This document shows positions 52,046 through 61,671 of a stretch of DNA of 64,000 nt, piece after piece. Both the position numbers and the translations under genes were made by a program. Position 1 is the first letter of the stretch. Every line of letters starts with the position of its first letter. Location: NCBI GenBank assembly GCA_902785705.1, contig CACZZN010000007.1, positions 16,744 through 80,743 of the forward strand, in the 5' to 3' direction. A model generated the notes under the pieces. That model made no database searches. It was not told where the DNA came from and saw only the letters and a program-made list of their open reading frames with translations. The DNA is from an uncultured Veillonellaceae bacterium. Its GTDB lineage: Bacteria > Bacillota > Negativicutes > Selenomonadales > Selenomonadaceae.

Positions 52046-53413
52046 ATGCCAAAGTTCAAGCTTGCAGAGATTTTAGAGGCAACGGGAGCGGCGCTTCGTC
52101 AGGAGGGGAAGCAGACGTTTTCGGATGTGGTGACGGATACGCGCAGGATTTCCGATGGCGTGCTCTTTGTGGCGCTTTCGGGGGAGCGCTTCAATGGCGA
52201 GGATTTTGCGGCAGAGGCTGTGGAAAAGGGCGCTGCGGGCGTGCTGGTGGCCAAGTCCTGTCCGGCAGGGAAACTGCCGAAACAAGGCGCTGTGCTGATG
52301 GTGGAGGACACGCTGCGGGCTTATCAGCAGATCGCGCGCGCGTGGCGCATGAAATTCGATCTGCCGGTGGTGGCGGTCACAGGTTCCAACGGCAAGACGA
52401 CAACGAAGGATTTGACGGCAGCAGTGCTTTCGGCACGCGGCCCCGTCTGCAAGACGCAGGGAAATTTCAACAATGAAATCGGACTCCCACTGACGCTTTT
52501 GGGCTTGCAGGAGGAGCACACAGCGGCTGTGGTGGAGATCGGCATGCGCGGGCTGCATCAGATTGAGGCGCTGGCCCCTTTGGCGGCTCCCTCCATCGGC
52601 ATTGTGACAAATGTGGGGGAGACGCATATGGAGCTGCTCGGCTCCATCGAGAATATCGCGCAGGCAAAGGGCGAGCTGGTGGAAGCAATTCCTGCGGGAG
52701 GAGCGGTAGTGCTGAATCTTGATGATCCCCATGTGGCGGCGATGCGTGGGAAAGCAAAGGAGGGCGTCCGTGTCATCACCTACGGCATCGAGCAGGATGC
52801 TGATGTGCGGGGCGAGGGCATCCGCAGGGACGGTGATGTGACGCGCTTCATGATATGCTGGCAGAATGAGCGGCATGACTATGTGCTCCCGATGCTCGGC
52901 CGCCACAATATCTACAATGCGCTCGCTGCCATTGCGACGGGATTTGCGATGGGGATGACCTCCGCAGAGGTGATGAAAGGCCTGCGAGGGCTGGAGGCCA
53001 CGAAGATGCGCTTTGAGCGCGTGGCACATCCGAAGTATGAGATCATCAACGATGCCTACAATGCCAGCCCCATGTCCATGAAAGCGGCGATCGAGACGCT
53101 TTCGGGCATGGCAAAGGGCAGAAAAGTCGCGGTTCTGGGCGATATGCTGGAACTGGGGGATATTTCCGAAAAGGCCCATCGCGAAGTCGGGCGCGAGGTC
53201 GCGGAGCATGACTTTTCCGCGCTTGTGACGTACGGGGAATTGGGAAAGATGATTGCGTCAGGCGCGAAAGAAGCGGGGCTTTCCAACGTCCATACGGCGG
53301 ATTCCCACGAGCAAGCGGCCGAATTCCTGAAGGACATCCTGCAGGAGGGCGATACCGTGCTTTTCAAGGGATCGCGCGGCATGCAGATGGAGAAAATTAT
53401 TGAAATGATTTGA
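52046..53413 (+). CDS. murF: UDP-MurNAc-tripeptide--D-Ala-D-Ala ligase
   Basis: The 455-residue ligase has TGSNGKTTTKDL, NFNNEIGLPLTLL and NDAYNASPMSMKAA, MurF hallmarks. It adds the D-Ala-D-Ala dipeptide made by Ddl, also in this run. ATG at 52046, one base after the murE stop, with AGGGGGAAA. Confidence 0.96.
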   Translation: MPKFKLAEILEATGAALRQEGKQTFSDVVTDTRRISDGVLFVALSGERFNGEDFAAEAVEKGAAGVLVAKSCPAGKLPKQGAVLMVEDTLRAYQQIARAWRMKFDLPVVAVTGSNGKTTTKDLTAAVLSARGPVCKTQGNFNNEIGLPLTLLGLQEEHTAAVVEIGMRGLHQIEALAPLAAPSIGIVTNVGETHMELLGSIENIAQAKGELVEAIPAGGAVVLNLDDPHVAAMRGKAKEGVRVITYGIEQDADVRGEGIRRDGDVTRFMICWQNERHDYVLPMLGRHNIYNALAAIATGFAMGMTSAEVMKGLRGLEATKMRFERVAHPKYEIINDAYNASPMSMKAAIETLSGMAKGRKVAVLGDMLELGDISEKAHREVGREVAEHDFSALVTYGELGKMIASGAKEAGLSNVHTADSHEQAAEFLKDILQEGDTVLFKGSRGMQMEKIIEMI

Positions 53414-53429
53414 GTTGGGAGAAAGATCC

Positions 53430-54386
53430 ATGTTGATATCTTTGGCGACGGCGGCTGCCGTAGCGGCAGGCTTTGTGCTGCTGACAGGCCCGTTCTTCAT
53501 CCCCTGGCTGCATAAGCTGAAATTCGGGCAGAGCATTCGGGAGGAAGGACCGAAAAGCCATCAGGCGAAAAGCGGTACGCCCACCATGGGCGGCATCATG
53601 ATCATCCTGGGCATTACGGCGGCGACGCTGGCGGCAGCGCCCATTACGACGGAGGTGCTGCTGGCGCTCTTCATCATGCTGGGACACTTCGTGCTGGGCT
53701 TTCTGGATGACTATATCAAGGTGGTCAAAAAGCAGAACCTTGGCCTGCGGGCAAAGCAGAAACTGCTGGGGCAGATTTTGATTGCGGTGGTCGTGATGTA
53801 CATCGGCACGCAGGTGCTCGGCATCCATACGGGGATCTGGGTTCCTGTGCTGGATCAGAATATCGATTTAGGGGCGGCTTATTACGCATTGGTGCTTTTT
53901 GTCCTGGTCGGAACATCCAACGCGGTGAATCTGACCGACGGGCTGGACGGCCTTGCTTCCGGCACGATGGCGATCGCTTCCAGCGCCTATGCGGTGGTCT
54001 GCGCCATGACGGGGCATGATGATCTGGCGATTTTCTGTGTCGCGACCGTGGGGGCATGTATCGCTTTTTTGAAGTTCAATGCGCACCCCGCCAGGATATT
54101 CATGGGAGATACAGGTTCGCTGGCATTGGGCGGAGCCTTTGCTGCCATGGGGATCCTCACGCATACGGAACTGCTCTTGCCGGTGATCGGATTTATCTTT
54201 GTATGCGAGACGTTGTCCGTCATTTTGCAGGTGATTTCTTTCCAGACGACAGGCAAACGCATTTTCCGCATGAGTCCTATCCATCATCATTTCGAGCTGG
54301 GCGGATGGTCGGAGGTAAAGGTGGTTTTTGTCTTCTGGGCAACGGCGCTCCTTGCGAGCTGTGTCGGGCTGCAGATGTTGAGATAG
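53430..54386 (+). CDS. mraY: Phospho-MurNAc-pentapeptide transferase
   Basis: The 318-residue integral membrane enzyme has ten helices, with DDYIKV, NLTDGLDGLA, FMGDTGSLALGG and HHHFELGGW at the catalytic cytoplasmic loops. It makes lipid I. ATG at 53430 follows GGGAGAAAG. Confidence 0.97.
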   Translation: MLISLATAAAVAAGFVLLTGPFFIPWLHKLKFGQSIREEGPKSHQAKSGTPTMGGIMIILGITAATLAAAPITTEVLLALFIMLGHFVLGFLDDYIKVVKKQNLGLRAKQKLLGQILIAVVVMYIGTQVLGIHTGIWVPVLDQNIDLGAAYYALVLFVLVGTSNAVNLTDGLDGLASGTMAIASSAYAVVCAMTGHDDLAIFCVATVGACIAFLKFNAHPARIFMGDTGSLALGGAFAAMGILTHTELLLPVIGFIFVCETLSVILQVISFQTTGKRIFRMSPIHHHFELGGWSEVKVVFVFWATALLASCVGLQMLR

Positions 54387-54407
54387 ATGGGATGGGAGGC
54401 TGGAAGG

Positions 54408-55769
54408 ATGGAGCTTAAAGATCAGAAGGTGTTGGTCATCGGCGCAGGCATCAGCGGCTTCGCGGCGGCGAAAATCGCGAAGCATATGGGGGCGGAGGTC
54501 ACACTGAGCGATGCGAAGCAGGAGCAGGACATCAAATATGATTTTTCGGAGCTTCGCGCGGCAGGCATCCGGCTGATGTTCGGGCCGCAGGCAGCGGAGC
54601 TTTTGGATGGGGTGCAGCTCATTCTGGTGTCTCCCGCTGTCCCGCTGCGGATTCCCATTCTGAAGGAGGCAGTGGCGCGGGGCATCCGCGTCATGAGCGA
54701 GGTGGAGCTTGCCTATCGTCTGGCAAAGGCTCCATTTTGTGCTGTGACGGGAACGAACGGCAAGACCACGACGGTCACGCTGTTGGGACTGCTTTTGGAG
54801 ACGGCTTATCCAGAAGTCGGTGTCGGAGGGAATATCGGCATCCCGCTTTCCGAGGAAGCGCTGCGCATCGGCCCGGATGGCTGCATCGCGGCGGAGATCT
54901 CCAGCTATCAAATGGAGGCGACCGAGGAATTCCATCCGCACGTTTCGGCGATTCTCAATGTGACGCCCGATCATATCGTGCGGCATGGCGATATGGGGAC
55001 CTATCAGGCGATGAAAGAGCGTGTCTTTGCGCAGGAAACGCAGGACGACTATCTGGTGCTCAACTACGATGATGAGCACACGCGCTCCATGGCAGAGCGC
55101 GCGCACTGCCAGGTCTGCTTTTTCAGCCGTCGGCAGGAGCTGGAGGAAGGCGCCTGCCTTGAGGGAGACACTCTCGTGATCCGATGGAAGGGCACGACGC
55201 ACAGGCTTTGCACGGTGAATGAGCTTGGCATCAAGGGCGGACACAACGTGGAGAATGCGTTGGCTGCCGCAGCGGCCGCTTTTTTTGCGGGTGCAAAGGC
55301 GGAGGATATGCGCAAGGTGCTCATGGCGTTCAAGGGTGTGGAGCATCGCATCGAGTATGTGCGGGATGTCCACGGCGTTCCCTATTACAATGATTCCAAG
55401 GCGACGAATACCGATTCTGCCATCAAGGCACTGGAGACATTCCCGGATCATATCATCCTGATTGCGGGCGGGGATGACAAGCTTACGGACTTGACGGAGT
55501 TCATGGGGCTTGTGAAAGAACGCGTGGATGAACTGATTCTTGTGGGAGATGCGGCGAAGCGTTTCCACGAGGCGGCGGTGAAGGCCGGTCTGTCCGAGGA
55601 TCAGATCCATGCGGCGGGCTACTCGATGGAAAAGGCAGTGGAGACTGCCCACAGGCTTGCGAAGGCTCCGCAGGTGGTGCTGCTTTCTCCCGCATGCGCA
55701 AGCTTTGACATGTATGATGGTTTTGAGCAGCGCGGCAGGGATTTCAAGCGCATCGTGAATGGATTGTGA
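54408..55769 (+). CDS. murD: UDP-MurNAc-L-Ala--D-Glu ligase
   Basis: The 453-residue ligase has GTNGKTTTVTLLGLL, SSYQMEA, GVEHRIEYV and YNDSKATN. It adds D-Glu. In many clusters ftsW follows; here murG follows after 12 bases. Confidence 0.96.
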   Translation: MELKDQKVLVIGAGISGFAAAKIAKHMGAEVTLSDAKQEQDIKYDFSELRAAGIRLMFGPQAAELLDGVQLILVSPAVPLRIPILKEAVARGIRVMSEVELAYRLAKAPFCAVTGTNGKTTTVTLLGLLLETAYPEVGVGGNIGIPLSEEALRIGPDGCIAAEISSYQMEATEEFHPHVSAILNVTPDHIVRHGDMGTYQAMKERVFAQETQDDYLVLNYDDEHTRSMAERAHCQVCFFSRRQELEEGACLEGDTLVIRWKGTTHRLCTVNELGIKGGHNVENALAAAAAAFFAGAKAEDMRKVLMAFKGVEHRIEYVRDVHGVPYYNDSKATNTDSAIKALETFPDHIILIAGGDDKLTDLTEFMGLVKERVDELILVGDAAKRFHEAAVKAGLSEDQIHAAGYSMEKAVETAHRLAKAPQVVLLSPACASFDMYDGFEQRGRDFKRIVNGL

Positions 55770-55781
55770 GGAGGATTTCAG

Positions 55782-56897
55782 TTGAGGATCATCGTATCCG
55801 GCGGAGGTACCGGCGGACATATCTACCCGGCGATCACTCTGATTCGGGCCATACGGGAAAAGATGCCTGAGGCGGAATTCCTCTATGTGGGGACAAGGGA
55901 AGGACTGGAAGCGGATATCGTCCCGAAGGAAGGACTGCCCTTCGAGACGGTGGAGCTGCGAGGCTTTGAACGGCATTTTACGCTGGATAATTTCCGACGT
56001 GCGGGAAAGGCCATGATGAGCGTTGCGACGGCAGCGAAGATTGTGCGCCGCTTCCGGCCGGATGCAGCCATCGGGACCGGCGGCTATGTCTGTGGGCCTG
56101 TGCTTCTGGCAGCGAGCCTCATGCATGTCCCGAGCCTTATCCAGGAGCAGAATGTGGTGCCCGGCATCACGAACCGCATTCTGGCAAGGTTTGTATCGCG
56201 GATCGCGGTCGGAACGAAAACAGCCTTGCTGCATTTTCCAGCGGGAAAGGCCGTCTGCACGGGAAATCCCATTCGGAAGGAAGTGCTCTCGGCGACCCGC
56301 GAGGAAGGGCTGGCAGCTTTCGGGTTTGATGGCGCACGCCCCATTGTTTTGGTTTCGGGAGGAAGCCGAGGGGCGCGCAGCATCAATCATGCGATGGTGG
56401 ACGTATTGAAGGCGGCGCAGTACCATCCGGAGGTGCAGTTCCTGCACGTGACGGGAAATGCGGAGCATGAGGATATTTTGCGGCGCATGCGCAATGCGGG
56501 CGTGGATCTGGAAAAAGCGCAGCACATCCACGTTGTGCCATACCTCTACAACATGCCGCAGGCGATGGCGATGGCGGATCTTGCGGTATTCCGCGCAGGG
56601 GCGACCGGAATTGCGGAATTGACCGCTCGCGGCATCCCGGCGATTTTGATTCCCTATCCCTATGCGGCGGAGAATCATCAGGAATACAACGCAAGGGAAC
56701 TGGAGGAGGCAGGCGCGGCACGCATGATTCTCAACCGGGACCTGAATGGGGAATCTTTGGGCGCGGTATTGCAGGAACTGCTTTCTGCGCCGGAGAAATT
56801 GCGGGAAATGGCTGCTGCGAGTAAGGCCATGGGAAGACCGCAAGCAGCGGATGAAATTGCGGATATGGTGTTGGAATTGGCAGGGCGGACTGTCTGA
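55782..56897 (+). CDS. murG: Lipid II GlcNAc transferase
   Basis: The 371-residue GT28 enzyme starts at TTG (MRIIVSGGGTGGHIYPAITL) after GGAGG. It has GTGGYVCGPV, VSGGSRGARSIN and FRAGATGIAELTARGIP. It turns lipid I into lipid II at the inner membrane face. Confidence 0.97.
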   Translation: MRIIVSGGGTGGHIYPAITLIRAIREKMPEAEFLYVGTREGLEADIVPKEGLPFETVELRGFERHFTLDNFRRAGKAMMSVATAAKIVRRFRPDAAIGTGGYVCGPVLLAASLMHVPSLIQEQNVVPGITNRILARFVSRIAVGTKTALLHFPAGKAVCTGNPIRKEVLSATREEGLAAFGFDGARPIVLVSGGSRGARSINHAMVDVLKAAQYHPEVQFLHVTGNAEHEDILRRMRNAGVDLEKAQHIHVVPYLYNMPQAMAMADLAVFRAGATGIAELTARGIPAILIPYPYAAENHQEYNARELEEAGAARMILNRDLNGESLGAVLQELLSAPEKLREMAAASKAMGRPQAADEIADMVLELAGRTV

Positions 56898-56912
56898 TAG
56901 GAGGAAAGGGCA

Positions 56913-58295
56913 TTGCTGAAGGAATTGAAGGATATCCACAAGGTGCATTTTGTGGGCATTGGCGGCGCGGGCATGAGCCCGTTGGCGAAGATCCTGACCG
57001 AAATGGGCTATGAGGTCACCGGTTCGGATCGCTCGGAATCGGAAATCATCGCGCATCTTCGGGAGCTTGGGGCAACGGTCTATATCGGGCAGGACGGCGA
57101 GCATGTGCGGGGCGTGGACGCCATCGTGGTCTCCAGTGCGATACCCTATGACAATCCTGAGGTTCTGGCGGCGGGTCAGCTTGGCATCCCGAAACTGCAT
57201 CGTTCCGATATCAATGCGGCGCTGGTGAATGAGAAGAAGGGGATTGCCGTGGCGGGCGCTCACGGCAAAACGACAACGACCTCCATGCTGGGGGTTGCCC
57301 TCCACACGATTGGCGTATCCCCGACCATTGTTGTCGGTGGTGAGGTCGGAGACCTGGGGACGAATGCGGTGCTCGGAACGAGCGATTATCTGGTATCCGA
57401 GGCAGACGAGAGCGACGGTTCATTTTTGAAACTGCATCCTCATATCGCAGTGGTGACGAATGTGGAGAACGACCACATGGACCACTATGGGACGATGGAC
57501 AATATCCGCGCGGCATTCCGACAGTTCATCGAAAATGTGGACAAAGAGACGGGCTATGCGGTGCTCTGCTTTGAAAATGAAAACCTGCGCAATATTGCCA
57601 AGCAGGTGGACCGGAAATACATTTCCTATGCCATCGGGGAGGCGGCGGATTACCATGCGGCGAATATCGAGACGAACGGCGCGGGCATTTCCTTCGATGT
57701 GATGCATGAGGGAAAGAATCTTGGCCATGTGGCGCTCAATATTCCGGGGCGGCATAACGTGCTCAATGCCATGGCAGCTGTCGTGACAGGCATCAGCATC
57801 GGGCTGACGGTGGAGCAGATGGCAAAGGGGCTGGCAGCCTTTCACGGGGCGAAGCGGCGCTTCGAGACCAAGGGCAGGGAAAAGGGCGTCTGGGTGGTGG
57901 ACGACTATGCGCATCACCCGACAGAAATCGCGACGACACTCAAGGCGGCCAAGCAGACGAAGCCTGGAAGGCTCATCTGCGCATTCCAGCCGCATCGCTA
58001 TTCCAGGACGAAACTCCTGCGGAAGGAATTCGGCGCTGCCTTTGCAGAGGCAGACCTTTTGGTTCTGACCGATGTGTACGGAGCGGGGGAGGCACCCATC
58101 CAAGGAATCAGCGGAGAGACCGTTCTGGAAGAGGTGGCGAAAGCGACGGGACAGGATGTGACCTATCTTCCGGAGCGGAAGGATGTTGCAGGATATTTGG
58201 CATCGGTTGTGAAAGAGGGCGATCTCGTCATGACGATGGGCGCGGGAGACATTTATCGGACGGGCGAAGAGCTGGTAGAGCTTTTGAAAGGGTAA
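56913..58295 (+). CDS. murC: UDP-MurNAc--L-alanine ligase
   Basis: The 460-residue ligase starts at TTG (MLKELKDIHKVHFVGIGGAGM) after AGGAGG. It has AGAHGKTTTTSML, ADESDGSFL and DDYAHHPTEI. It adds the first residue, L-Ala. No murB follows, unlike in several related clusters. Confidence 0.97.
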   Translation: MLKELKDIHKVHFVGIGGAGMSPLAKILTEMGYEVTGSDRSESEIIAHLRELGATVYIGQDGEHVRGVDAIVVSSAIPYDNPEVLAAGQLGIPKLHRSDINAALVNEKKGIAVAGAHGKTTTTSMLGVALHTIGVSPTIVVGGEVGDLGTNAVLGTSDYLVSEADESDGSFLKLHPHIAVVTNVENDHMDHYGTMDNIRAAFRQFIENVDKETGYAVLCFENENLRNIAKQVDRKYISYAIGEAADYHAANIETNGAGISFDVMHEGKNLGHVALNIPGRHNVLNAMAAVVTGISIGLTVEQMAKGLAAFHGAKRRFETKGREKGVWVVDDYAHHPTEIATTLKAAKQTKPGRLICAFQPHRYSRTKLLRKEFGAAFAEADLLVLTDVYGAGEAPIQGISGETVLEEVAKATGQDVTYLPERKDVAGYLASVVKEGDLVMTMGAGDIYRTGEELVELLKG

Positions 58296-58315
58296 GAATA
58301 AAGGAGCATTCATTC

Positions 58316-59257
58316 ATGGAGCAGGATAAGATCGTCGTGATCATGGGAGGGGCTTCCACGGAGGCGGAGGTTTCCCGCAGGACAGGAAAAGCTATTTTGG
58401 AGGCATTGCGCTCAAAGGGCTACCCTGCAGAGGGCATGGAACTGGCGCCGAAGACGTTTGCGTCCGATATCCAGAAGACCGGGTGCAGGATCGTGTTCAA
58501 TGCGCTGCATGGAAAATATGGCGAGGATGGTTTGGTGCAGGGAACCTTGGATATGCTGGAAATTCCCTACACGGGCTCGGGCGTATTGGCGGCGGCTGTC
58601 ACGATGGACAAGGCAGCATCGAAGCGCGTGTTCCAAGCGGAGGGCATTTCCACGCCGCGTTCCCGCACCTATCGCAGCTATGAGATGAAGCGCGGGCTGA
58701 CAGCGGAGATCGAGGGAGAATTTTCATATCCTGTGGTCGTCAAGGCGGCTTCTCAGGGCTCCAGCATCGGGGTCTATATCGTGGAGGAGCGTGGAGCCTT
58801 GGAGCGGGCGCTGCAGGATGCGTTCCGCTATAATGACGAGGTGCTGGTGGAGGAATTCATTCGCGGCAGGGAGCTTACCGTTGCGGTCTGGGGCAATGCA
58901 GAGACCAAGGAAGCGTTCCCGATCATCGAGATCACGACGACATCGGGCCGTTATGATTATGCCAGCAAGTATACGAAGGGCGCTTCGGCGCATATCGTTC
59001 CCGCACCCTTGTCGGAAGCAAAGACAAGAGAAATCCAGGATCTTGCGGTCAAGGCCTTTACGGCCTGCGGATGCTGCGGCGTGGCGCGCGTGGATATGAT
59101 GCTCAGCGAGGATGAGACACCCTACGTCATCGAAGTGAATTCCGTGCCGGGCATGACGGAGACTTCCTTGGTGCCGGATGCGGGCCGCGCGATGGGAATC
59201 GAGTTCCCGGAGCTTTGCGAGCGCATTCTGGAGATGGCAGGATATCCTGTAAAATGA
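58316..59257 (+). CDS. ddl: D-alanine--D-alanine ligase
   Basis: This 313-residue ATP-grasp enzyme has GGASTEAEVSRRTG, NALHGKYGEDG, KAASQGSSIGVY and EVNSVPGMTETSLVP. It makes the dipeptide used by MurF. The length is that of short DdlB-like enzymes. Confidence 0.96.
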   Translation: MEQDKIVVIMGGASTEAEVSRRTGKAILEALRSKGYPAEGMELAPKTFASDIQKTGCRIVFNALHGKYGEDGLVQGTLDMLEIPYTGSGVLAAAVTMDKAASKRVFQAEGISTPRSRTYRSYEMKRGLTAEIEGEFSYPVVVKAASQGSSIGVYIVEERGALERALQDAFRYNDEVLVEEFIRGRELTVAVWGNAETKEAFPIIEITTTSGRYDYASKYTKGASAHIVPAPLSEAKTREIQDLAVKAFTACGCCGVARVDMMLSEDETPYVIEVNSVPGMTETSLVPDAGRAMGIEFPELCERILEMAGYPVK

Positions 59258-59307
59258 CCGCAAAGTAGCAGAAAAGAAAAAACAATTGAAAACAAGGGGG
59301 GGAGCAG

Positions 59308-60060
59308 ATGGAAACGGAGAAGCGTGTGGAGAAGCGGATCATCAAGCGACGCAGCCCGCGCAGGATATTAAAGGGATTTCTGTTTATCGTTATCTGCACC
59401 GCCATTGTGGGTATTCTGGTCTATTCGCCGATCTTTGTGCTGCGCCATGTGCAGGTGGACGGCGCGGTTTATCTGAAGAAGGAAGAATTGGTCCGCATCT
59501 CGGGGATCTATATGGGGGAGCCGTTGTTCCAGCTGGAGACCGATCAGGTAACGAAACGTCTCCTGCAGGATCTGCGTATCGAGGAAGCCTTGGTGCGGCG
59601 GCAGCTTCCGAGTACACTGGAAATCACCATCAAGGAGCGCATGCCTGTGGCAACCGTGGCATGTGAGTACGGATATCTGGACATTGACCGTCAGGGAAAG
59701 GTCATTGACAGCTATCGCACCCTGAAGAACATGCCCATTCCCATGATTACGGGAGTCCAGGTGCGGGATCTCTACATCGGGGATGATGTGGAGGATGAGA
59801 TGGTGAAGAAGATCCTAAGCTTTTTGCAGCAGTTGGATGATGCATCCTTGAACCAGCTTTCTGAGATTGCGATCACAGGGCCTGATTATCTCGTGGCCTA
59901 TACGACGAATTCCGTGCAGATCCGCCTTGGCAAATTGGAGCGCATGGAGGAAAAGGCAAGGCTCACGCAGGATTTCCTGAAGGATCTTGCTACCAATCCG
60001 TATCAGGTGGAATATGTGGATTTCAATTATACGACGCCGTTTATTAAATTGATTCAGTAA
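59308..60060 (+). CDS. ftsQ: Cell division protein FtsQ/DivIB
   Basis: The 250-residue protein has a basic N-terminus, one membrane helix (LFIVICTAIVGILVYSPIFV), a POTRA domain (VLRHVQVDGAVYLKKEELV) and a beta domain ending DFNYTTPFIKL. It is a divisome scaffold partner of FtsL and DivIC. Confidence 0.92.
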   Translation: METEKRVEKRIIKRRSPRRILKGFLFIVICTAIVGILVYSPIFVLRHVQVDGAVYLKKEELVRISGIYMGEPLFQLETDQVTKRLLQDLRIEEALVRRQLPSTLEITIKERMPVATVACEYGYLDIDRQGKVIDSYRTLKNMPIPMITGVQVRDLYIGDDVEDEMVKKILSFLQQLDDASLNQLSEIAITGPDYLVAYTTNSVQIRLGKLERMEEKARLTQDFLKDLATNPYQVEYVDFNYTTPFIKLIQ

Positions 60061-60086
60061 ACTATCATCGATAGAAGGGAAAATCC

Positions 60087-60776
60087 ATGAGAGGGATCCG
60101 ACAGGGAAGTTGGTCGATTGCCTGTGTTTGCATGGTGCTCGGGTTCATGCTAGCAGTCCAGTTCCGGACAACGCAGGATATCAAAGGAAATGTGCCATTT
60201 CAGCGCGTGGAAGAACTGTCTGCCCGCTTGCTGGAAACAGAGCAGGAGAGGGACGGTCTGCGGGAAGAGCTGAAATTGCTGCGTGAGAATACGGCAAGCA
60301 GCATGGGGACGGATGAACTGCGGAAACAGGCCGGTTTCACCGCATTGGAGGGAGAAGGGATCATCGTGCGGATGGATGACAGCACGATGACCTCGAAGGC
60401 AGGGGAAAATCCGAATCTGTATCTCATCCATGATGATGATCTGCTGCGCGTCATCAATGAATTGCGCGCGGCAGGCGCCGAGGCGATTTCTGTCAATGGG
60501 CAGAGGCTGATCGGCACATCGGAGATCCGATGCGCCGGACCGACGCTCTCGGTCAACAACGTGCGTTCTTCCGCCCCTTTCGAGATACGTGCCATTGGCG
60601 AAAAAAAAACCTTGGAAAATGCCATCAAGATGCGCGGCGGTGTGGCGGAAACCTTGAAAGTATGGGGCATCCAGCTGGAAACGGAGCTGTCGGACAACGT
60701 CCGTGTCCCTGCGTATAAGGGCAGTCTCAAGTTCGTCTATGGGCATGAAATTGCGGAACAGGGGGAAGCGCAATGA
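60087..60776 (+). CDS. DUF881 membrane protein
   Basis: The 229-residue protein has an N-terminal membrane helix, a coiled coil (about 38-68) and the DUF881 core (GEGIIVRMDDST, DDDLLRVINELRAAGAEAISVNGQRL). The family is common after ftsQ in Firmicutes; its role is unknown. It overlaps the next gene by 4 bases. Confidence 0.88.
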   Translation: MRGIRQGSWSIACVCMVLGFMLAVQFRTTQDIKGNVPFQRVEELSARLLETEQERDGLREELKLLRENTASSMGTDELRKQAGFTALEGEGIIVRMDDSTMTSKAGENPNLYLIHDDDLLRVINELRAAGAEAISVNGQRLIGTSEIRCAGPTLSVNNVRSSAPFEIRAIGEKKTLENAIKMRGGVAETLKVWGIQLETELSDNVRVPAYKGSLKFVYGHEIAEQGEAQ

Positions 60777-61105
60777 TCAAACCCCTCTTGGGCCTGATTG
60801 CAGGATTGCTTTTGGGTTATTTTTCCTATATCAACATACCGCTGGCTTATGCAAAGCTTTTTTCCGTGGCGCTGCTCGCATCGTTGGACTCTGTCTTCGG
60901 AGGCCTGCGTGCTGCAGTGGCGGAGAAGTTTGACAATACGATGTTCATCAGCGGATTCTTTTTCAATGCACTGATGGCGGCGTTTCTGGTCTACGTGGGG
61001 GACCGTCTGGGCATTGACCTCTACTATGTGGCGCTTTTGACCTTTGGCTTCCGCATCTTCAAGAATCTTGCGGCATTGCGCCGATACTTGCTGAAGCGGC
61101 ATTGA
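60773..61105 (+). CDS. sbp: Small basic protein Sbp (DUF1290)
   Basis: This 110-residue membrane protein with three helices has GLLLGYFSYINIPLAYAKLFSVALL-type sequence (key part YINIPLAYAKLFSVA) and FGGLRAAVAEKFDNTMFISGF, diagnostic of the Sbp family found before ftsA/ftsZ. Here the cluster stops after it. Confidence 0.92.
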   Translation: MIKPLLGLIAGLLLGYFSYINIPLAYAKLFSVALLASLDSVFGGLRAAVAEKFDNTMFISGFFFNALMAAFLVYVGDRLGIDLYYVALLTFGFRIFKNLAALRRYLLKRH

Positions 61106-61133
61106 GGATTCGTGCGGATGCGGCAGTTATACT

Positions 61134-61246
61134 ACTCTCAGTTAGAAATTTTATTTCTTACTGAGAGTGCATGAGACTTCAGGCGTGCGTATGCACGACT
61201 GGCTTTGATAAAAATTCCCGACCATTCATTTAAAATTTTTATCAAA
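61134..61246. repeat. Two strong inverted repeats downstream of sbp
   Basis: First: 16-base arms (61134-61149, 61153-61168) with one mismatch and a 3-base loop, starting ACTCTCAGT. Second: 13-base perfect arms TTTGATAAAAATT (61204-61216) and its complement (61234-61246). Neither is followed by a T run. Both lie where ftsA would be expected. Confidence 0.6.
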
Positions 61247-61286
61247 GATAAGTATCAGGTGTAGCGAGGGTTGCGTCGACTGTTAA

Positions 61287-61427
61287 ACGAGGTGTGACCA
61301 TATCCAGCCGGAATACACCTATGGAAAATCCCGCATTGACTTCTACATGGAGCGTGGCGCACAGAAATATCTGTTGGAAGTCAAGGGTTGTACACTGGAG
61401 CGTGACGGTATCGGATATTTCCCTGAT
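61287..61427 (+). pseudogene. sfsA: SfsA fragment
   Basis: In the frame of base 61308, after a TAA at 61284-61286, the translation reads HIQPEYTYGKSRIDFYMERG and then LLEVKGCTLERDGIGYFPD. This matches the middle of SfsA (a DNA-binding, nuclease-like protein first linked to sugar fermentation). The start and the C-terminal third are absent. The frame then runs into unrelated residues and stops at TAA. Confidence 0.72.
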
Positions 61428-61560
61428 GATGGTGCTTCCCACCTTGGCGACGAAAATCGGACTTAACGGGGCCATGTTCCTACAGCAACTCCATTACTGG
61501 ATTGACCGCAGCAAGAGTTTTGCGCTCATCAAAAACCACGTTACACGAAACGAGCTTTAG
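61426..61560 (+). pseudogene. Fragment of a phage/plasmid replication-initiation-like protein
   Basis: From ATG ATG at 61426 the translation MMVLPTLATKIGLNGAMFLQ, continuing with QLHYWIDRSKSF, matches the N-terminus of winged-helix replication proteins of Firmicutes prophages. After about 30 residues the match ends (ALIKNHVTRNEL, stop at 61560). It is joined directly to the sfsA fragment in another frame. Confidence 0.6.
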
Positions 61561-61597
61561 GATACACGAATCTTTCTGCCGGAAAACGCTGCCGCCC

Positions 61598-61627
61598 TTG
61601 TCATGTTTTGCGCCATAATGATAAAAT
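61598..61627 (+). promoter_or_regulatory. Promoter of the LytTR regulator gene
   Basis: TTGTCA (61598-61603), an 18-base spacer and TAAAAT (61622-61627), about 45 bases before the start codon. Confidence 0.5.
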
Positions 61628-61671
61628 AGGCGATAGGATTTTATGTCCAAACTTATCACGGGGGCGTTTTT

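Noticed and set aside
53868..57305. A 1145-codon open frame on the minus strand
   Set aside because: It lies entirely opposite mraY, murD, murG and murC, which are certain. Its product is rich in His, Arg and Gln with no motif, typical of a shadow of G+C-rich codons.
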